Below, piece after piece: positions 51,134-62,217 of a DNA stretch of 64,000 nt. Every line of letters begins with the position of its first letter. The stretch's first letter is position 1. The notes under the pieces are model-generated. The model was not told where the DNA came from and did no database searches. It saw only the letters and a list, made by a program, of their open reading frames with translations. Position numbers and translations under genes: made by a program. The DNA comes from Sinotaia quadrata (taxonomy: Eukaryota; Mollusca; Gastropoda; Architaenioglossa; Viviparidae), in assembly GCA_028829895.1 (NCBI GenBank), contig CM054181.1, positions 110,446,860-110,510,859 on the forward strand, in the 5' to 3' direction.

Positions 51134-54100
51134 ATGTCGAAAACACTGACTGCAATATTACTTTGGCTTCTGTTCACAAGAAACTACTCTGAACAATGTG
51201 CCGAAACTGACTGCTCGTGTTCCCTGTTTTAAATAAAGTACGGGTGGAAAGTATGGCTGAAAACCGACAGCCCTGAAAAGGAAGTTGCTGTTGTCGGCTG
51301 TGTTCCTGTTTGAGTAATTTGACTGAATATGAAGTCGGGCTTTTATCCGCAGTCATCAGATTTCACGTTCTTAGTTATTGACTAAAAGAAAAAAAAATGT
51401 ACCCCAACTAAACGTTATAAATTAAAAGAGAAGTTAATCGGATGTTTCCCCAACGTGGCTGTCTTTTCTGTCGACGGTTAGAAAAAGGAACGGTGCCCAA
51501 TCAGTTTGAGGTCAGATAATATTTTGTTCACGCGCATTAGCCTATACCGGATGTGAAATCATAAAGACATAAGGAATGCATGAACACGCGTCACCAGAAT
51601 AGCAGGAGCAGCTCTGTGCATAGCATGTGTGTAGATCCAGACCGTAACTGAATAATGCAACTATCTCAAAGCCAAAACGGTCAGAGGTGTTCTAATTTCG
51701 AAAAACAATGAACTGTTACCGCTAGCGGTGATAGTGTTGTTGCTTTACATTACAAAAAGTCTGTTGATAACTCAGTATTTTAGCTTTCTGTGCTCACTGT
51801 TTACATTACAAAAAGTCTGTTGATAACTCAGTATTTTAGCTTTCTGTGCTAACTGTTTACATTACAAAAAGTCTGTTGATAACTCAGTATTTTAGCTTTC
51901 TGTGCTCACTGTTTACATTACAAAAAGTCTGTTGATAACTCAGTATTTTAACTTTCTGTGCTCACAGTTTACATTACAAAATGTCTGTTGATAATTCAGT
52001 ATTTTAGCTTTCTGAGCTCACTGTTTACGAGAGCCTCTCTCAAGAATCCGAATAAAAAGTTCACCACAGAAATCATGTGGGACTTTGCTTTTATTATACT
52101 AGCTCTACATTACTTCGCGTTTAAAATATTCTAAATCAAAACAAGCTAAATAAAGAGGGCAGGTCTCATTATACGTCATCAATTTGTGATTTGCTCTGGG
52201 TTTTCCCGTTAGAAGTTGAGTCAATCCATCCCATAGTAAAAGCAGTTTGCTAGTACTGATATCAGGTCACTATTAGGATACAAAAGAATTAAAATGAACT
52301 AACTATGATTTAAATGTTTTACTTCTACGGAAGGGAAAACGCATGGTCTCAGAAGCTATCTGATTAATATACGTTGATTTTTCTTGGACCCTAAATTGAT
52401 TAGATTATGATTACTTTTACACTGAGTTTGTCGACACAAGAATTAATAATATTCGAATCTTTGAATGAATGTCGGTCAAAGCGAGTAAGATTGATGGAAA
52501 CGAATACAGGGCAGCTTGGTTCAATGCTAAATTTTGGTCTGTTACAACAGCCAAAAGATGAATTACAGTCCTTGCTCAGTTATGTGCACTGACCACAGAA
52601 GGCCATATTTAGGAATAAGTCCTCACCTATTAGAGGCACTGTCTTAGTACATTTTGGGCAGTTAAAGGCAGTCTTAATACATTTTGGGCAGTTAAAGGCG
52701 CCGTCTTACCACATTTTGAAGTGTTAGAGGCACTGTCTTAGCACATTTTGGGCTGTTAAAGGCATTGTCCTAGCATACCTGGGGCTGTTGAAAGCATTGT
52801 CCTAGTATATTTGGGGCTGTTAAAGGCACTGTCCTAGCATATTTGGGGCTAAGGCACTGTCTCAAGTAAATTAACAATAAACGTGTTAAATTAGAGGGTG
52901 AACCTGAACGAGTTTTTTCTTGTGATAATGTTTTTTTTCTTCTCATTTTACGACAATTTGCTCTGTCCAAAGCATTAAAAAGTGTTGCCCTCTCCGTTGA
53001 TGTACGGAAATGACAGTTTGAGACAAAGTGACATGTTTTTTTCAATTTGAACTGTTTATGCAGCAACATAATTAGGTCTTCATTAACTATATGCATAATT
53101 AAAGTGTTCTTGCTAAATGTCTGATCAATAGGATGGCAGTCTAAATGCCATTTTTTTTTTCCCACTCATCAGACAGATCACTAATTTTTCTTTCAGCAAC
53201 TCGTCCTGGGAGAAAATCAGGTTTTCTATCAAATGCCATATATTAGAGTCACGTTATGTTACATTTTTTTTATGTCTAGGTATCCGCTGGTTTACAACAA
53301 AACTAAAATCAAAATGAAAAATATTATACCGTCATCATTTTGGAATAATTTATTTCTGCATAAGATTTCATAAAAATACATGCAACTCTCGATCAAATGA
53401 TCAGATTGGAATAGTTTGAGAATATGTTCCAAAAGTTTAATCATTCAATTTGAATCTCTGTCCTACTGATCAATATACACTTTCTAGTTACACATGGATT
53501 ATTTGGCAAACACTTCTTCTGAATATATATGTAAACAGGTGTCCTAGTTTGGCAGTGCACTTTAAGAAGAGGACACAACAGAAGATTACTAACCTTGAGG
53601 TCATTGTTCATGACCTCCTGCCACATGACGAACCTGACACCATTGCTCCGACTACTACCAATGTTGGTAATGTCAGCCATCAACCTGAATTAAAACGAAG
53701 AGCGAAATATACAGTATCTCCATCAAACATCGGTGACAATAGGACTTTTAAATTAAACTTTTTAATTATTTTGATAGTTTTAACGTTGTTGAAAAAGAAG
53801 AAATATTAAATCTCTGTTTTGAAAATGCAAGCAATAAACTTAGTGCCTGAGTAAACATTTTAAAAAGTAACAGTACAAATGATGTGTCTAGATAACTCTG
53901 ATTCTACATTTTAGCAAAGTGGCTAAAACGTCTTCCGTGAAAACAGGTCAATGACATTTGGGTCAAACGGGGTAACTCCGACCTTTTACCTGTTGACGTA
54001 GTGTTCGTAGACCAAGCGAATGTTATTATTAGAAGAACTATCGAAATACGACTGCTGAGGATTGCGGCGTTCTGAGGCAAGCTTGCTCAATTTCTCGCCG

Positions 54101-57100
54101 AAACTCACCACCTCGGGATTGCTCTGCCTGCAGACAGTAAAACAATTTTCACATTTCACCAAGTGGGAATGAATACAAAGTGCTGGTGGTGTCTAAAATA
54201 TAAAATTCATATGGCCAAAAGCAGTGTGCATGTAATCTACTCCCAATACAAGTTATTGTAAAAAGACTGCTCTGAAATTAAAAAAAGAAATTATGTTAAG
54301 TACTCTTTTATTAAGAAAACAAACAAACTGAAAATTTAAAGCAATAAAAGAATGAGTGTATGCCTATTGGAGTAAACAGGCATAAGAACAAGAATATTTT
54401 CTTTTTAAAAAGAGAAACTTTTCTTTAATGCAAATAAATTACGCATTATCTGCAGACAACAACAAAAATTATGACAGGACAAATAAAACAAGGCATTTCA
54501 GATTTAAGAGTAAGAGTACAAGGTACTTTCTAAAGAAATACCAAAAAGGTAGTAGCAAGGAATCAATACTAGAACTAATTTCATGAATTTACTAGATCAC
54601 TATTTAAATACAAAAGATAAATTAAAAAAAAAAAAAGTCTTATGAGGAAACAAGAGGTCAGATTTTGACAAGTTTTGCCTACATTAACCTGAGAACAAAT
54701 ATTCCCTGATATGGGAATGCGAAAAAGTTCTAGCATGAAATACAAACAAAACCACCAAACAAACAGTATTCATCAACAGTTAGAGATTACTCAGATGAAG
54801 AAAAAGACAATTATTTAAAAAATTAAAAATACATGCAGCATTCAGCTTACAGTAATACTCTAATACTGCACAGCTAATAAAGCAGGCAAACTTTCACCAT
54901 TATAAATAAAGTAGGCAAACTTTTACCATTATAAAGCAGGCAAACTTTTACCATTATAAATAAAGTAGGCAAACTTTTACCATTATAAAGCAGGCAAATT
55001 TTCATCATTAGCATAGCACCTAATCTCAATCGCCAATCCCGCTCCTCTCCCCTATCACTGAATACGGACATTGCGGAGGAAGGTGTGTGTATTGTGTGTG
55101 TGTGTGTGTGTGTGTTACATATTCTAATCTCATAGAAACAAAACTATCTGTGATGAAGAGATAATATCTTTAAACGATACATTTAAAAAAAATCTTAAAG
55201 CAAATATGCTAGAGAAGAAGATAAATGTCCGAAAATCCTATTGATTAAGGAAACCCTTCAAATTAACAATGTCCGAATTTAAGCGCATCTTCCAACCGCG
55301 TGATCTAGCTGGAAGCTTTAGGTGGTCTCTCACTATCGGTCCGCGACTCTCTTCATCGTCTTCGTCACTGTGACTAGATAAATTGCTCAGTGACTAAATC
55401 AAACTAGCTGGCTATCGCCTAGCAACCAGCTGCATTCAGACAAGCTAAGGTTGAATATACGGTGAGGAATGAATAATTAATAAAGCAATGTGCCCAAGCA
55501 CAGCTGACTTTGCGCTGTAACTGACAACAGATAAAAGTGCAATTGACACTACACACAAATTACACGGCGTTTCAAAAAGAAAAAAAAATCTAAAACTAGA
55601 AAGCAATCATGGTAGTGAGGGAGGAAATGGCGATTCAATAAATGATATCCAGAGAGAGAAAAATATACATATGCACAATGAAAAAAAAACAACCACTACC
55701 TAACCTTTCTATACGATAAATGTTGTTTTATGTTGAGAAATAGAGAAAACATTTACAGCGCCAAAATATCTGCCAAGTGAGAGACTAGTGGTGTCTGCTG
55801 GAGGATTATTAATAAAATAAATTAAGATTCTCATCACTTGCAATTAGTTATGAAAGATTAATTAATAAAAATAATCTTTTTCATTAACTAAGTGGCGTGC
55901 CTGTCACACAGTGATTGTTCACTCACTTTTCACACATCGTTAAGAAAACCACCACCACCACCACCACCACTCGAACATACCGAGCACAAACAAGTCTGAA
56001 GCACTTGGAAAAAAAAGCTATTACACTTCGCCTACTGCACAGCTCCAACTCTCCCAACTGACCATTTGCCGACAGAATTAGCACTACAGTGACTATAGTA
56101 AGTCTCTCCATTTGTACGACATACGCCGCTGAAAATCGAAATACTAGTGACTAAAAGCAGTTCTTACCAGCACCCGAGAGGCACCTCGTCGCCGCCCAAG
56201 TGAATAAAACCGTCCTTAAATACGTCGAGGATTTCGCCGAACAGCGTCTTGAGAAAGCGATAGCTGGAGTTGCGCGCTGGGTTGATGGGTCCCAGGTAGC
56301 CCCTGACAGGTGAGGTCCCGCTGTAGCACTGAGTTAACAGGTCTGGCCGGCTCAAGCCCCAGGAATATGTGTGACCTGTTCGATTACACACACCACACTG
56401 TCAGTGAAAGGTGTCTGGCAATAAGTTACATTGATGTAGCCTACAGCAGAGCAACAACAAACAACGTTGTACGTGACGTCATCCACCACATCTTATTCCC
56501 CTTGTTTGTGTTTAGAACCAGCCAGCTATTATTATGTATAGTCTAAACATGAGTATTAAAAGACAAAAGACACTCCCACCCACACACCCATCCTTACACT
56601 ACATGCAAAGGATAGATCAGAGTGTATGCGCTATTATAAATGATGGATTTACTCTGACAAACTATACGCAGACACATGCATACACAATTAAAACGCACAG
56701 CACATAAATAATACACAACACGTACAGAGGTAAAATGCAGTAAATGAGATCTGCAGCAGGCCTACGTACTGCCGCAGTCGATCAAGATATCTCCAAATGG
56801 TAGCTCATAATTTCTTCGGCCACTACCCCGTAACCAGGCAGCAACCCCACCTCACCTTGCCTCCCAATAAATTTCAACAAAATAACACAATCGTGCATGT
56901 CCTCTGCTCACCAGGCGTGTCGAACTCGGGCATAATGCGAATCCCTCGAAGTCTTCCGTACTCGATGATGTCCGCGATGTCCTTGAACGAGTACACAAAG
57001 TCAGGATGGAAGGCTCCCTGGGTACAGCACAGGTTTGGAATCAGAAACGAAAAATTCATTAGACAATCATGGGCATTCGCATAGACGTGTATCCATCCAT

Positions 57101-59056
57101 CCACGTGAAGAAAAAAAACACATCACACCTTTAAATGCCATTCTCTGCACTTTGTCTTCTGGCGTCAGCCAAACAAGACTATATTTCTGATCGAATTCTC
57201 ATATTCGGTCCAAAATGCGCGAACGATTAAAATAAAGGCACATTCACATTTTGGTTATGCAAGCAACTAAAAATAAATTAATAGTAAACGTAAACAAGAA
57301 GAGAAAAACGCATGTGAACAAAGCTACGTAAATATACGTAAGATACATAACTTGTCATTGCGTAGTTAGAAATTACAGCACAAACTAGAGTGGTTTGGAA
57401 GATTTGTGAACAGGTCGCAGGTCAGATTAATTTTAAGACTTAAAATTTGTATATCAATGCAAGTTTCGATGCTGCAGACAAAAAACATAGATGTATACTT
57501 TTGACATTTGGTTTTCCTGGAAACTTTTCATATCAAAGTACAAGTACTGCTAGAAACTGACCTCATTAATTAATAATAAAACTGACCTCATTAATTAATA
57601 ATAAAATTCAAAGTTCAAAGAGCACCCGATCTCCCGGCTGGTGCGACATGCATGCTACGTGTACGCTTCATAAATTCTAGTTTCTTCCATTCCATTCTGT
57701 TCTCTGCTAATCTTACTGTATTGCTCAGTTTCAGTCCTGACCACTCTGAGATGTTATCCTCCCATCTTTTCCTCTGTCTTCCTCTCCTTCGCCCTCCTTG
57801 CATGATTGTCTTGGCACATTATTCTGTATGCCAGTTTATTCTTTACGCTTCAGTGTTCTGTATTCCGGTTTACTCTGCATGTCGCAATATCCTTTACCGT
57901 TTAATTTTGTATGCCGCAATATTTTGTATGCTGGCTTATTTGCATGCCGCATTGTGTATGCTGGCTTATTTGTACGCCGCATTGTGTATGCTGGCTTATT
58001 CTGTATGCCGCATTGTGTATGCTGGTTTATTGTGTACGTTGCGTTTTGAATGCTGGTTTATTGTGTACGCTGCATTATTCTGTATACCGGTTTATTTTGT
58101 ATGCTGTATTATTCTGCAAATCGGTTTACTTTGCAAGTAGCATTTTTCTGTATGCCGGTTTATTCTGTATCCGATTTATTCTGTTCGGCAAAACAGACAC
58201 GATGCATCACCCACCTACCCGAGATTAAGTGGCTGGACGACGACCATATTGGAGCAACTCAAGTCTGAGAACATCGAACAGAAAATGAAAAGACTATAAG
58301 CAGCTCTCAAGTGGAAAAAGAAATCAACGAGAGAAAAACACTATTCCGCATTCCGGTTTATTTTGTATGTGGCATTATTCTGTATGCCGCGATTGGCCTT
58401 GCGGGTTCGCAATCATAAATGTCGCTGTCAACCATCATCGCATACATGAGTGCCTTAAAGTTATGATCTGATATGCTAAGTACGGGGACGTCAACCAGAG
58501 GGAAAAAAAAGTAATTTAAATTTTAAAAAGCAAAATTATATTTTTTCAACGCAAAGAATGTGGATTCTCATAATGTCATAGGTATACGAGTAAGTTCCAA
58601 TCTACCTACCTACTTGTGTATGTTCATCGATATAATCCATGCCCACAGACGCGGCCTCCAAAGACACGACTGGAGGTTCAAGGGTCAGTATCAATAAACA
58701 GAAGTTTATTTTAAAAGTTTATATATCTAGGTTCATGCTAGCAGCTTATTTATCCACAGGAGAGTTGCATAGCTGTCCTGTTAACGCTTGGATTTGTTCT
58801 TTCAATGCAGTGAACAAAAACTACTTTACCATCATTTTATGTACTCGCACGAGCAATATTCGATTTTTTTTAAACACATAAAATTAAAGAGAAAGTAAAA
58901 CTAAAACTAATATAAACAAACATTAAAAAAAAAAAAGAGCTGCAGTTATCTCACCTTGGCACTGAGATCCGGATAGGCCTCGCTTTGATATGGAAACGAC
59001 TGGTCATCCACGATGTGCCAATGTAAGACGTTCATCTTGTTCATCTCCATGGCGTC
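39340..59056 (-). CDS. HEXB-like: GH20 beta-hexosaminidase, HEXA/HEXB family, with C-terminal membrane hairpin (10 exons, N-terminus outside window)
   Basis: Ten exons join in phase into 469 residues plus stop. The chain starts at the barrel strand [10 protein letters not shown] and contains every later GH20 landmark: [14 protein letters not shown], the catalytic pair in HLGGDEV (D132 and E133 of this partial chain, matching HEXA D322/E323), [22 protein letters not shown] and [12 protein letters not shown]. It ends with the C-terminal cysteine (C352, expected to pair with C334). The enzyme cleaves terminal GlcNAc or GalNAc from glycans and glycolipids. Substrate and active-site aromatic and acid residues look intact. 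Unusual features are a loop about 20 residues longer than human HEXB (residues 150-175) and a C-terminal extension with two membrane helices. The first exons (signal peptide, GH20b domain, RGLLLDTSRH strand) were not found between 59057 and 64000, so the last visible intron exceeds 4.9 kb. Possible AATAAA on this strand: 38660-38665. Confidence 0.9.
39848..39998 (-). CDS. Hexosaminidase exon 9: C-terminal cysteine and linker, with an internal alternative donor
   Basis: The acceptor ATCACAG precedes G|RGLSVGQ, matching human ERGIAAQ. Reading through an internal CAG|GTGAGT (donor GT at 39975-39976) gives VSGPDYC. The cysteine has 17 residues between it and C334, against 16 in HEXA/HEXB, so read-through appears to be the native form. 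The frame then adds a 36-residue linker with Cys-rich CQGAC and an NVS glycosylation site. It leaves at TGG|GTATGC in phase 0. Using the internal donor would make a 22-nt exon (39977-39998), also phase 0. Confidence 0.75.
40200..40620. repeat. Degenerate repeat of about 50 bp in hexosaminidase intron 8
   Basis: TCTTAAATCTAACAATTATC followed by ATGTTTAATTCACTGA recurs about eight times. Confidence 0.8.
41670..41774 (-). CDS. Hexosaminidase exon 8: [12 protein letters not shown] helix
   Basis: The acceptor TTTCAG and donor CT|GTAAGC give 1 base, 34 codons and 2 bases. [14 protein letters not shown] is nearly identical to human HEXB. The exon ends in HRCRML, whose cysteine (C334) should form the family's C-terminal disulfide. 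Confidence 0.93.
41842..42250. repeat. (GA)n followed by a degenerate AACAACTGTGAAAA repeat
   Basis: About 16 GA units, then about ten loosely spaced copies of ACAACTGTGAAAAGTGAGG. Confidence 0.85.
43005..43292. repeat. Polypurine tract built on AGAGGGAGAGAAAGAAAAAC
   Basis: Nearly 290 bases are purine on the plus strand, with a loose period of about 27 bp. In the hexosaminidase pre-mRNA it reads as a C/U tract, about 250 bases after the exon 7 donor. Confidence 0.9.
43545..43635 (-). CDS. Hexosaminidase exon 7: [12 protein letters not shown]
   Basis: It is 2 bases, 29 codons and 2 bases between acceptor TTTTGCAG and donor [24 protein letters not shown] aligns with human GGEACLWGEYVDATNL and keeps the substrate-binding Trp and Glu (residues 289 and 291). 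The intron upstream, 43636-50690, is the longest of the fully visible ones at about 7 kb. Confidence 0.92.
44000..44640. repeat. Strongly degenerate repeat of about 46-60 bp
   Basis: ATCTGTCTGTAACA followed by TATTCAATTATG and TGTTTCTAGA words recur about ten times in hexosaminidase intron 6. Confidence 0.7.
45283..45566. mobile_element. hAT-like MITE, 284 bp, in a hexosaminidase intron
   Basis: The left end is CAGTGCCGGATTAAACC and the right end, reverse-complemented, is CAGTGCCAAATTACC. Just inside are GGGGCTCC and GGGGCTCATAGGCC blocks typical of hAT non-autonomous elements. Flanks AAGGCAGG and ATAGCAAG agree at 5 of 8 positions, so the target duplication is only suggestive. Confidence 0.6.
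45567..47265. other. Intron sequence, nothing recognised
   Basis: A short AACGGAACTGTATTTAAGAGGAC repeat sits near 45840-45920. Otherwise it is unique AT-rich DNA. Confidence 0.4.
47275..47440. repeat. 18-bp tandem repeat, about 9 copies
   Basis: GGAAACAAACGCATAGAA is repeated with single-base changes. Being a multiple of three, it yields a repetitive Phe-Tyr-Ala-Phe-Val-Ser frame on the minus strand that is not a gene. Confidence 0.93.
48281..48432. repeat. About 32-bp tandem repeat, 5 copies
   Basis: TATCAATACAATGCAGTGGT followed by GTTTTCTGAGT, with shortened last units. Confidence 0.92.
48687..48729. repeat. (ACTC)n microsatellite
   Basis: About ten ACTC units with one TTACTC break. 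Confidence 0.92.
48952..48980. repeat. (GA)n microsatellite followed by a G run
   Basis: About 14 GA units then GGGGGGG. Confidence 0.92.
50308..50580 (+). other. Unrecognised 90-codon open frame inside a hexosaminidase intron
   Basis: It lies opposite to the hexosaminidase strand, just downstream of exon 6. Its composition is polar and non-repetitive ([10 protein letters not shown], then a basic helix ending ANDILK). I recognise no domain. The displayed first codon is not ATG, and the first true ATG is at 50338. It is weak as a gene. Confidence 0.15.
50691..50862 (-). CDS. Hexosaminidase exon 6: CWYLD active-site loop
   Basis: The exon is 57 codons plus one base, with acceptor TGTGCAG and donor [29 protein letters not shown] and GVKWPKYY match human HEXB segments TIVEVWKD, SAPWYLD and GQDWRKYY. 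The residue before WYLD is Cys rather than Pro. Catalytic-site Tyr is present (residue 249). Confidence 0.92.
51088..51130. repeat. (GT)n microsatellite in hexosaminidase intron 5
   Basis: About 21 GT units. Confidence 0.95.
51742..52030. repeat. 56-bp tandem repeat, about 5 copies
   Basis: TTTACATTACAAAAAGTCTG then TTGATAACTCAGTATTTTAG and CTTTCTGTGCTCACTG. The first four copies are nearly identical and the last is diverged. Confidence 0.95.
52630..52862. repeat. About 32-bp tandem repeat
   Basis: GTTAAAGGCACTGTCTTAG followed by ACATTTTGGGC, about seven copies with drift. Confidence 0.9.
53594..53684 (-). CDS. Hexosaminidase exon 5: WQEV strand
   Basis: It is one base plus 30 codons, with an acceptor ATTCAG and a donor [24 protein letters not shown] matches the family strand VWQEVFDDK. 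Its tryptophan (residue 206) lines the active site in HEXA/HEXB. Confidence 0.9.
53990..54127 (-). CDS. Hexosaminidase exon 4: extended polar loop
   Basis: Acceptor TCTGCAG and donor CAG|GTAAAA keep the frame (1 base, 45 codons, 2 bases). It starts QSNPEV, the usual helix after the catalytic loop, then runs into a polar stretch rich in Ser, Asn and Gln that ends [10 protein letters not shown]. Counting from the catalytic-loop Trp to the WQEV strand gives about 65 residues against about 42 in human HEXB, so this exon carries an insertion. Confidence 0.85.
54880..55010. repeat. About 29/32-bp tandem repeat
   Basis: AGGCAAACTTTTACCATTAT repeated five times. Alternate copies carry an extra AAT, giving a two-unit period. 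Confidence 0.92.
56168..56375 (-). CDS. Hexosaminidase exon 3: catalytic Asp-Glu pair
   Basis: It begins with the two bases completing Gly, then HTYSWG with the conserved histidine. It ends TG|GTAAGA within the Trp codon of the [12 protein letters not shown] motif. The Glu of GGDEV is the general acid and the preceding Asp orients the substrate acetamido group in this family. NSS is a possible N-glycosylation site. Confidence 0.93.
56912..57017 (-). CDS. Hexosaminidase exon 2: [13 protein letters not shown]
   Basis: The exon is 35 codons plus one base, between acceptor TACCCAG and donor G|GTGAGC. It encodes the [20 protein letters not shown] strand of the GH20 barrel, with the conserved Asp before the split glycine. 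Confidence 0.92.
57615..57803 (-). pseudogene. LINE reverse-transcriptase C-terminal tail, fragment
   Basis: An open frame of about 60 codons encodes [15 protein letters not shown], then [10 protein letters not shown] and a VAPAGRSG end. This is the familiar tail of non-LTR retrotransposon ORF2 proteins common in molluscs. The polymerase core is absent, so this is a dead 5'-truncated copy inside a hexosaminidase intron. It abuts the 57.8-58.2 kb minisatellite. Confidence 0.7.
57820..58165. repeat. About 28-bp minisatellite next to the LINE tail
   Basis: TGTATGCTGGCTTATTTGTA then CGCCGCATTG, about 12 copies. Diverged pieces recur near 58340-58390. Confidence 0.88.
58955..59056 (-). CDS. Hexosaminidase exon 1 of those visible: NVLHWH strand
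   Basis: It has 34 codons, phase 0 at both ends, with an acceptor GCCCAG and a donor AAG|GTGAGA. The product includes [20 protein letters not shown], almost identical to human HEXB over this strand. As I recall, the exon limits match a human HEXA exon that starts at DVMAYNKLNV, so this intron pair seems ancestral. Confidence 0.92.
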
Positions 59057-59259
59057 CTGGGCAACAAAGACAAGCCACATGCCAGTAAAAATGATTGATA
59101 ACGCGATAATTAAAAGTAGTTTTCAAATGTAAACTCCGCATACAGATCTCAGGACACCATATTGTAGAGTTTACTAGTTTGTGTAAAATATCTGTCCATG
59201 AATATGGATTATACTAAGACATGGCTAATTTTAGTTCAATCTGTTGTCCTAACACTTTA

Positions 59260-59625
59260 TCATTCGTCAGTAAAAAAGCGGACAAAGTAGTTCAATTTTT
59301 TTGTCTTAACTTTCTACCTGCAACATTCATCAGTAAAAAAATCGGGCAAATTAATTCAATCTGTTCTCCTAACTTTCTATCTGCAACATTCGTCAGTATA
59401 AAATCGGACAAAGTTCTCCTAACTTTCTATCTGCAACATTCGTCAGTATAAAATCGGACAAAGTTCTCCTAACTTTCTATCTGCAACATTCGTCAGTATA
59501 AAATCGGACAAAGTTGTCTTAACTTTCTATTTGCAACATTCATCAGTAAAAAAAAAAAATCGGACAAATTAATTGAATCTGTTGTCCTAACTTTCTATCT
59601 GCAACATTCGTCGGAAAAAAATGTG
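59260..59625. repeat. About 52-bp tandem repeat
   Basis: CTAACTTTCTATCTGCAACA then TTCGTCAGTATAAAATCGGACAAAG recurs six times with A-run expansions. Two middle units are identical. Confidence 0.9.
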
Positions 59626-60714
59626 GTGACCTACTCGTGGTATGGCCCAATCTGCATTTAATGTAAAACGATTGTCCGTGAATAAAAGTAAGAGCGTGTA
59701 GTTAGTTAAATCAATACATTGTGTGTAAACCAAACGCTAATGAAAGTAGACGGTGTGTAAGACACTCAACAACAGAAGTCTAGGTGCAATCTATATTCAC
59801 CGTCAAACAAATGACCACGAAAGTGACTGATATGTACTACAGTTGTTGCGGGTATTATGAACAATCATTATTTCGTAGAAATAAAACAATGCATTTTAAA
59901 ACAGTACTATACAATCTACATTATGTATGAAAATATATGTCCGAGAAGTTATGTAATGTACAACACTACAATAGTCTACATATAACTTACATTCTATATA
60001 CCACAAACGTCGATCAAGTGGACAAAATGCAGATACAGTATTATAGAAGCTTAGGTTGAACTTAACATTCTGAGTAATACAATAAGTGAATGTTTTATAC
60101 TGTATTTTGTATCAGTTGTGTCCCATGTGTCACACACTCTATTATATCCGTTTTAGTCTTAAGTATAATGCACTCTTTTATCAGTTTTGGCTCAATCTGT
60201 TAAGTTAATGCACTCGATTATACCAGTTTTAGTCTAATGTATTAGGCTCTGTATCAAGTTGGATACAATGTATTAAAAACTACTTTATTTCAGTTTTGCT
60301 CCAAAGTGTTACATACTGAAGTAACGTTGTTAATGAATACTGTTCACTCCAGGAAACGCTCTAGGGAGGACTGAAGATAATTTAAGAGAACAATATAAAC
60401 TATTATCAAGAGAATGTTTGGACTTCGACCATATTGAAATGTTGACATATATAATTCCGTGTATCTCTGTATGTATTTGTTGTAACGTCATTATTTGTAC
60501 TTGATCAATGTTGAATTGCTTGTGTAGTGTGGTTAATTTGTAATGTTAATAAAATTTACTATTTCTCTGTCAAACACCCATACTCTCTTAGGGACGTAAT
60601 TAAGAGAGAGACAGAGAGGTTTGCAGCAACGGGTGGGGGTCGTCATATAATATTTAATAAGATGGACATCAAATTTGTACTGTGGGCATTCCGTTGCTGG
60701 TTATTATGTCATGC

Positions 60715-60905
60715 CAGGTCAGCATTGATCTATTGTATCTATCTGTAACACGAAGGTCAGCATTGATCTATTGTATCTATCTGTAACACGAAGGTCAGCA
60801 TTGATCTATTGTATCTATCTGTAACACGCAGGTCAGCATCGATCTATTGTATCTATCTGTAACACGAAGGTCAGCATTGATCTATTGTATCTATCTGTAA
60901 CACGA
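60715..60905. repeat. 38-bp tandem repeat, 5 copies
   Basis: AGCATTGATC at 60721 and 60759 sets the period. Units differ by one or two bases. Confidence 0.95.
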
Positions 60906-61056
60906 ACGTTAGCGCTGAAAGGAGTACGGCAGTTGCTCCTTTGCCCGCAAACTGAGAGTTGTGAAATTGTCGTAGGGCAGAAAGATGATAATAATATTAT
61001 CATTACTTAAGAGACCTTCTTGGCATTTCAGATATTCTGTCGCAATTAAATCAGTT

Positions 61057-61500
61057 TTGCTCCAATGTGTTATGCACTATATTGTATCCGTTTCTCCAAT
61101 GTGTTACGTACTATTTTATATCCGTTTTCTCCAATGTGTTACGAACTATATTATATCCGTTTTCTCCAATGTGTTATGTACTATATTATATCCGTTTTCT
61201 CCAATGTGTTACGTACTATATTATATCCGTTTTCTCCAATGTGTTAATTACTATATTATATCCGTTTTCTCCATTGTGTTATGTACTATATTAAATCAGT
61301 TTTGCTCCAATGTGTTATGTACTATATTGTATCACTTTTGCTCCAATGTTTTACGTACTATATAAGTTTTGCTCCAATGTGTTACGTACTATATTATATC
61401 CGTTTTCTCCAATGTGTTACGTACTATATTATATCCGTTTTCTCCAATGTGTTACGTACTATATTATATCCGTTTTCTCCAATGTGTTACATACTATATG
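61057..61500. repeat. 35-bp tandem repeat, about 12 copies
   Basis: CCAATGTG at 61096, 61131 and 61166 gives 35 bp. Unit: CTCCAATGTGTTACGTACTA then TATTATATCCGTTTT. The length is not a multiple of three, so all frames stay open by accident. Confidence 0.95.
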
Positions 61501-62215
61501 TCACAAAACGGGAGGCTCGTTACAAGCCGACCCGAGCTGAAGTTAGAGATGCAAGGGGTGAAGTCTATTTTTGGCCTGCTCCGGTGCACCTCCAAGAAAA
61601 GCCCGTGACGTGTGCCAGTACTACGTCGCGTCAAGTTGTTACATAGACACACATGACATACACCATTGATGTTTGGGTGGGGCCCAGTTTATTAGTGTCA
61701 TGCCAAGGAACGTTTTATTGGCGGTGTGTGTTGTGAGTGTGTATCATAAATGTGAATAAATGGACGAACAGACGAACGGTGCAAAACAATAGTACAAATT
61801 CTTTCGTCCCTCTCAAAAACTATGAATAACAAGAGAGTTGAAAGATGTTTAAATCAGGTTATTTATTTCCCGATTTAAAAGGGGCACTACTCTTTCGCAC
61901 AGTGATTAATCATTCATTCAACTTTCCAATGTCATACACTCTGTGGGAAATAAGGGGAGATGAAAATGATGAAATTCAAAATATAAAATAAAGATTAATT
62001 ACACGATTCTTATGCGGCAAATGGGGCCGCTTTAACAATAGTTGACATGTAAAATAAGCATTACTTTTAACATTAAAGTTCTTATTTTGCAAACGATATA
62101 ATAGTGTTCATTTTCTTCGAGTCCTAGAGTTAAGTATGTGCGCGTTAGCCGTGCTAATGATTACTCACTATTAATGTCAGAGTTCCAAGGAGATGACGTA
62201 AGCTCACACGTCACT
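61501..62215. other. GC-richer unique block after the 35-bp array
   Basis: 61505-61640 is GC-richer than its flanks and open on the plus strand for about 45 codons (RAEVRDARGEVYFWPAPVHL), with an AATAAA near 61755. No family is recognised. It could be a transposon remnant. Confidence 0.3.
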
Positions 62216-62217
62216 TA

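Noticed and set aside
60985..61646. Overlapping open frames in three phases
   Set aside because: A 35-bp repeat without stop codons shifts through all phases. This is not evidence of coding.
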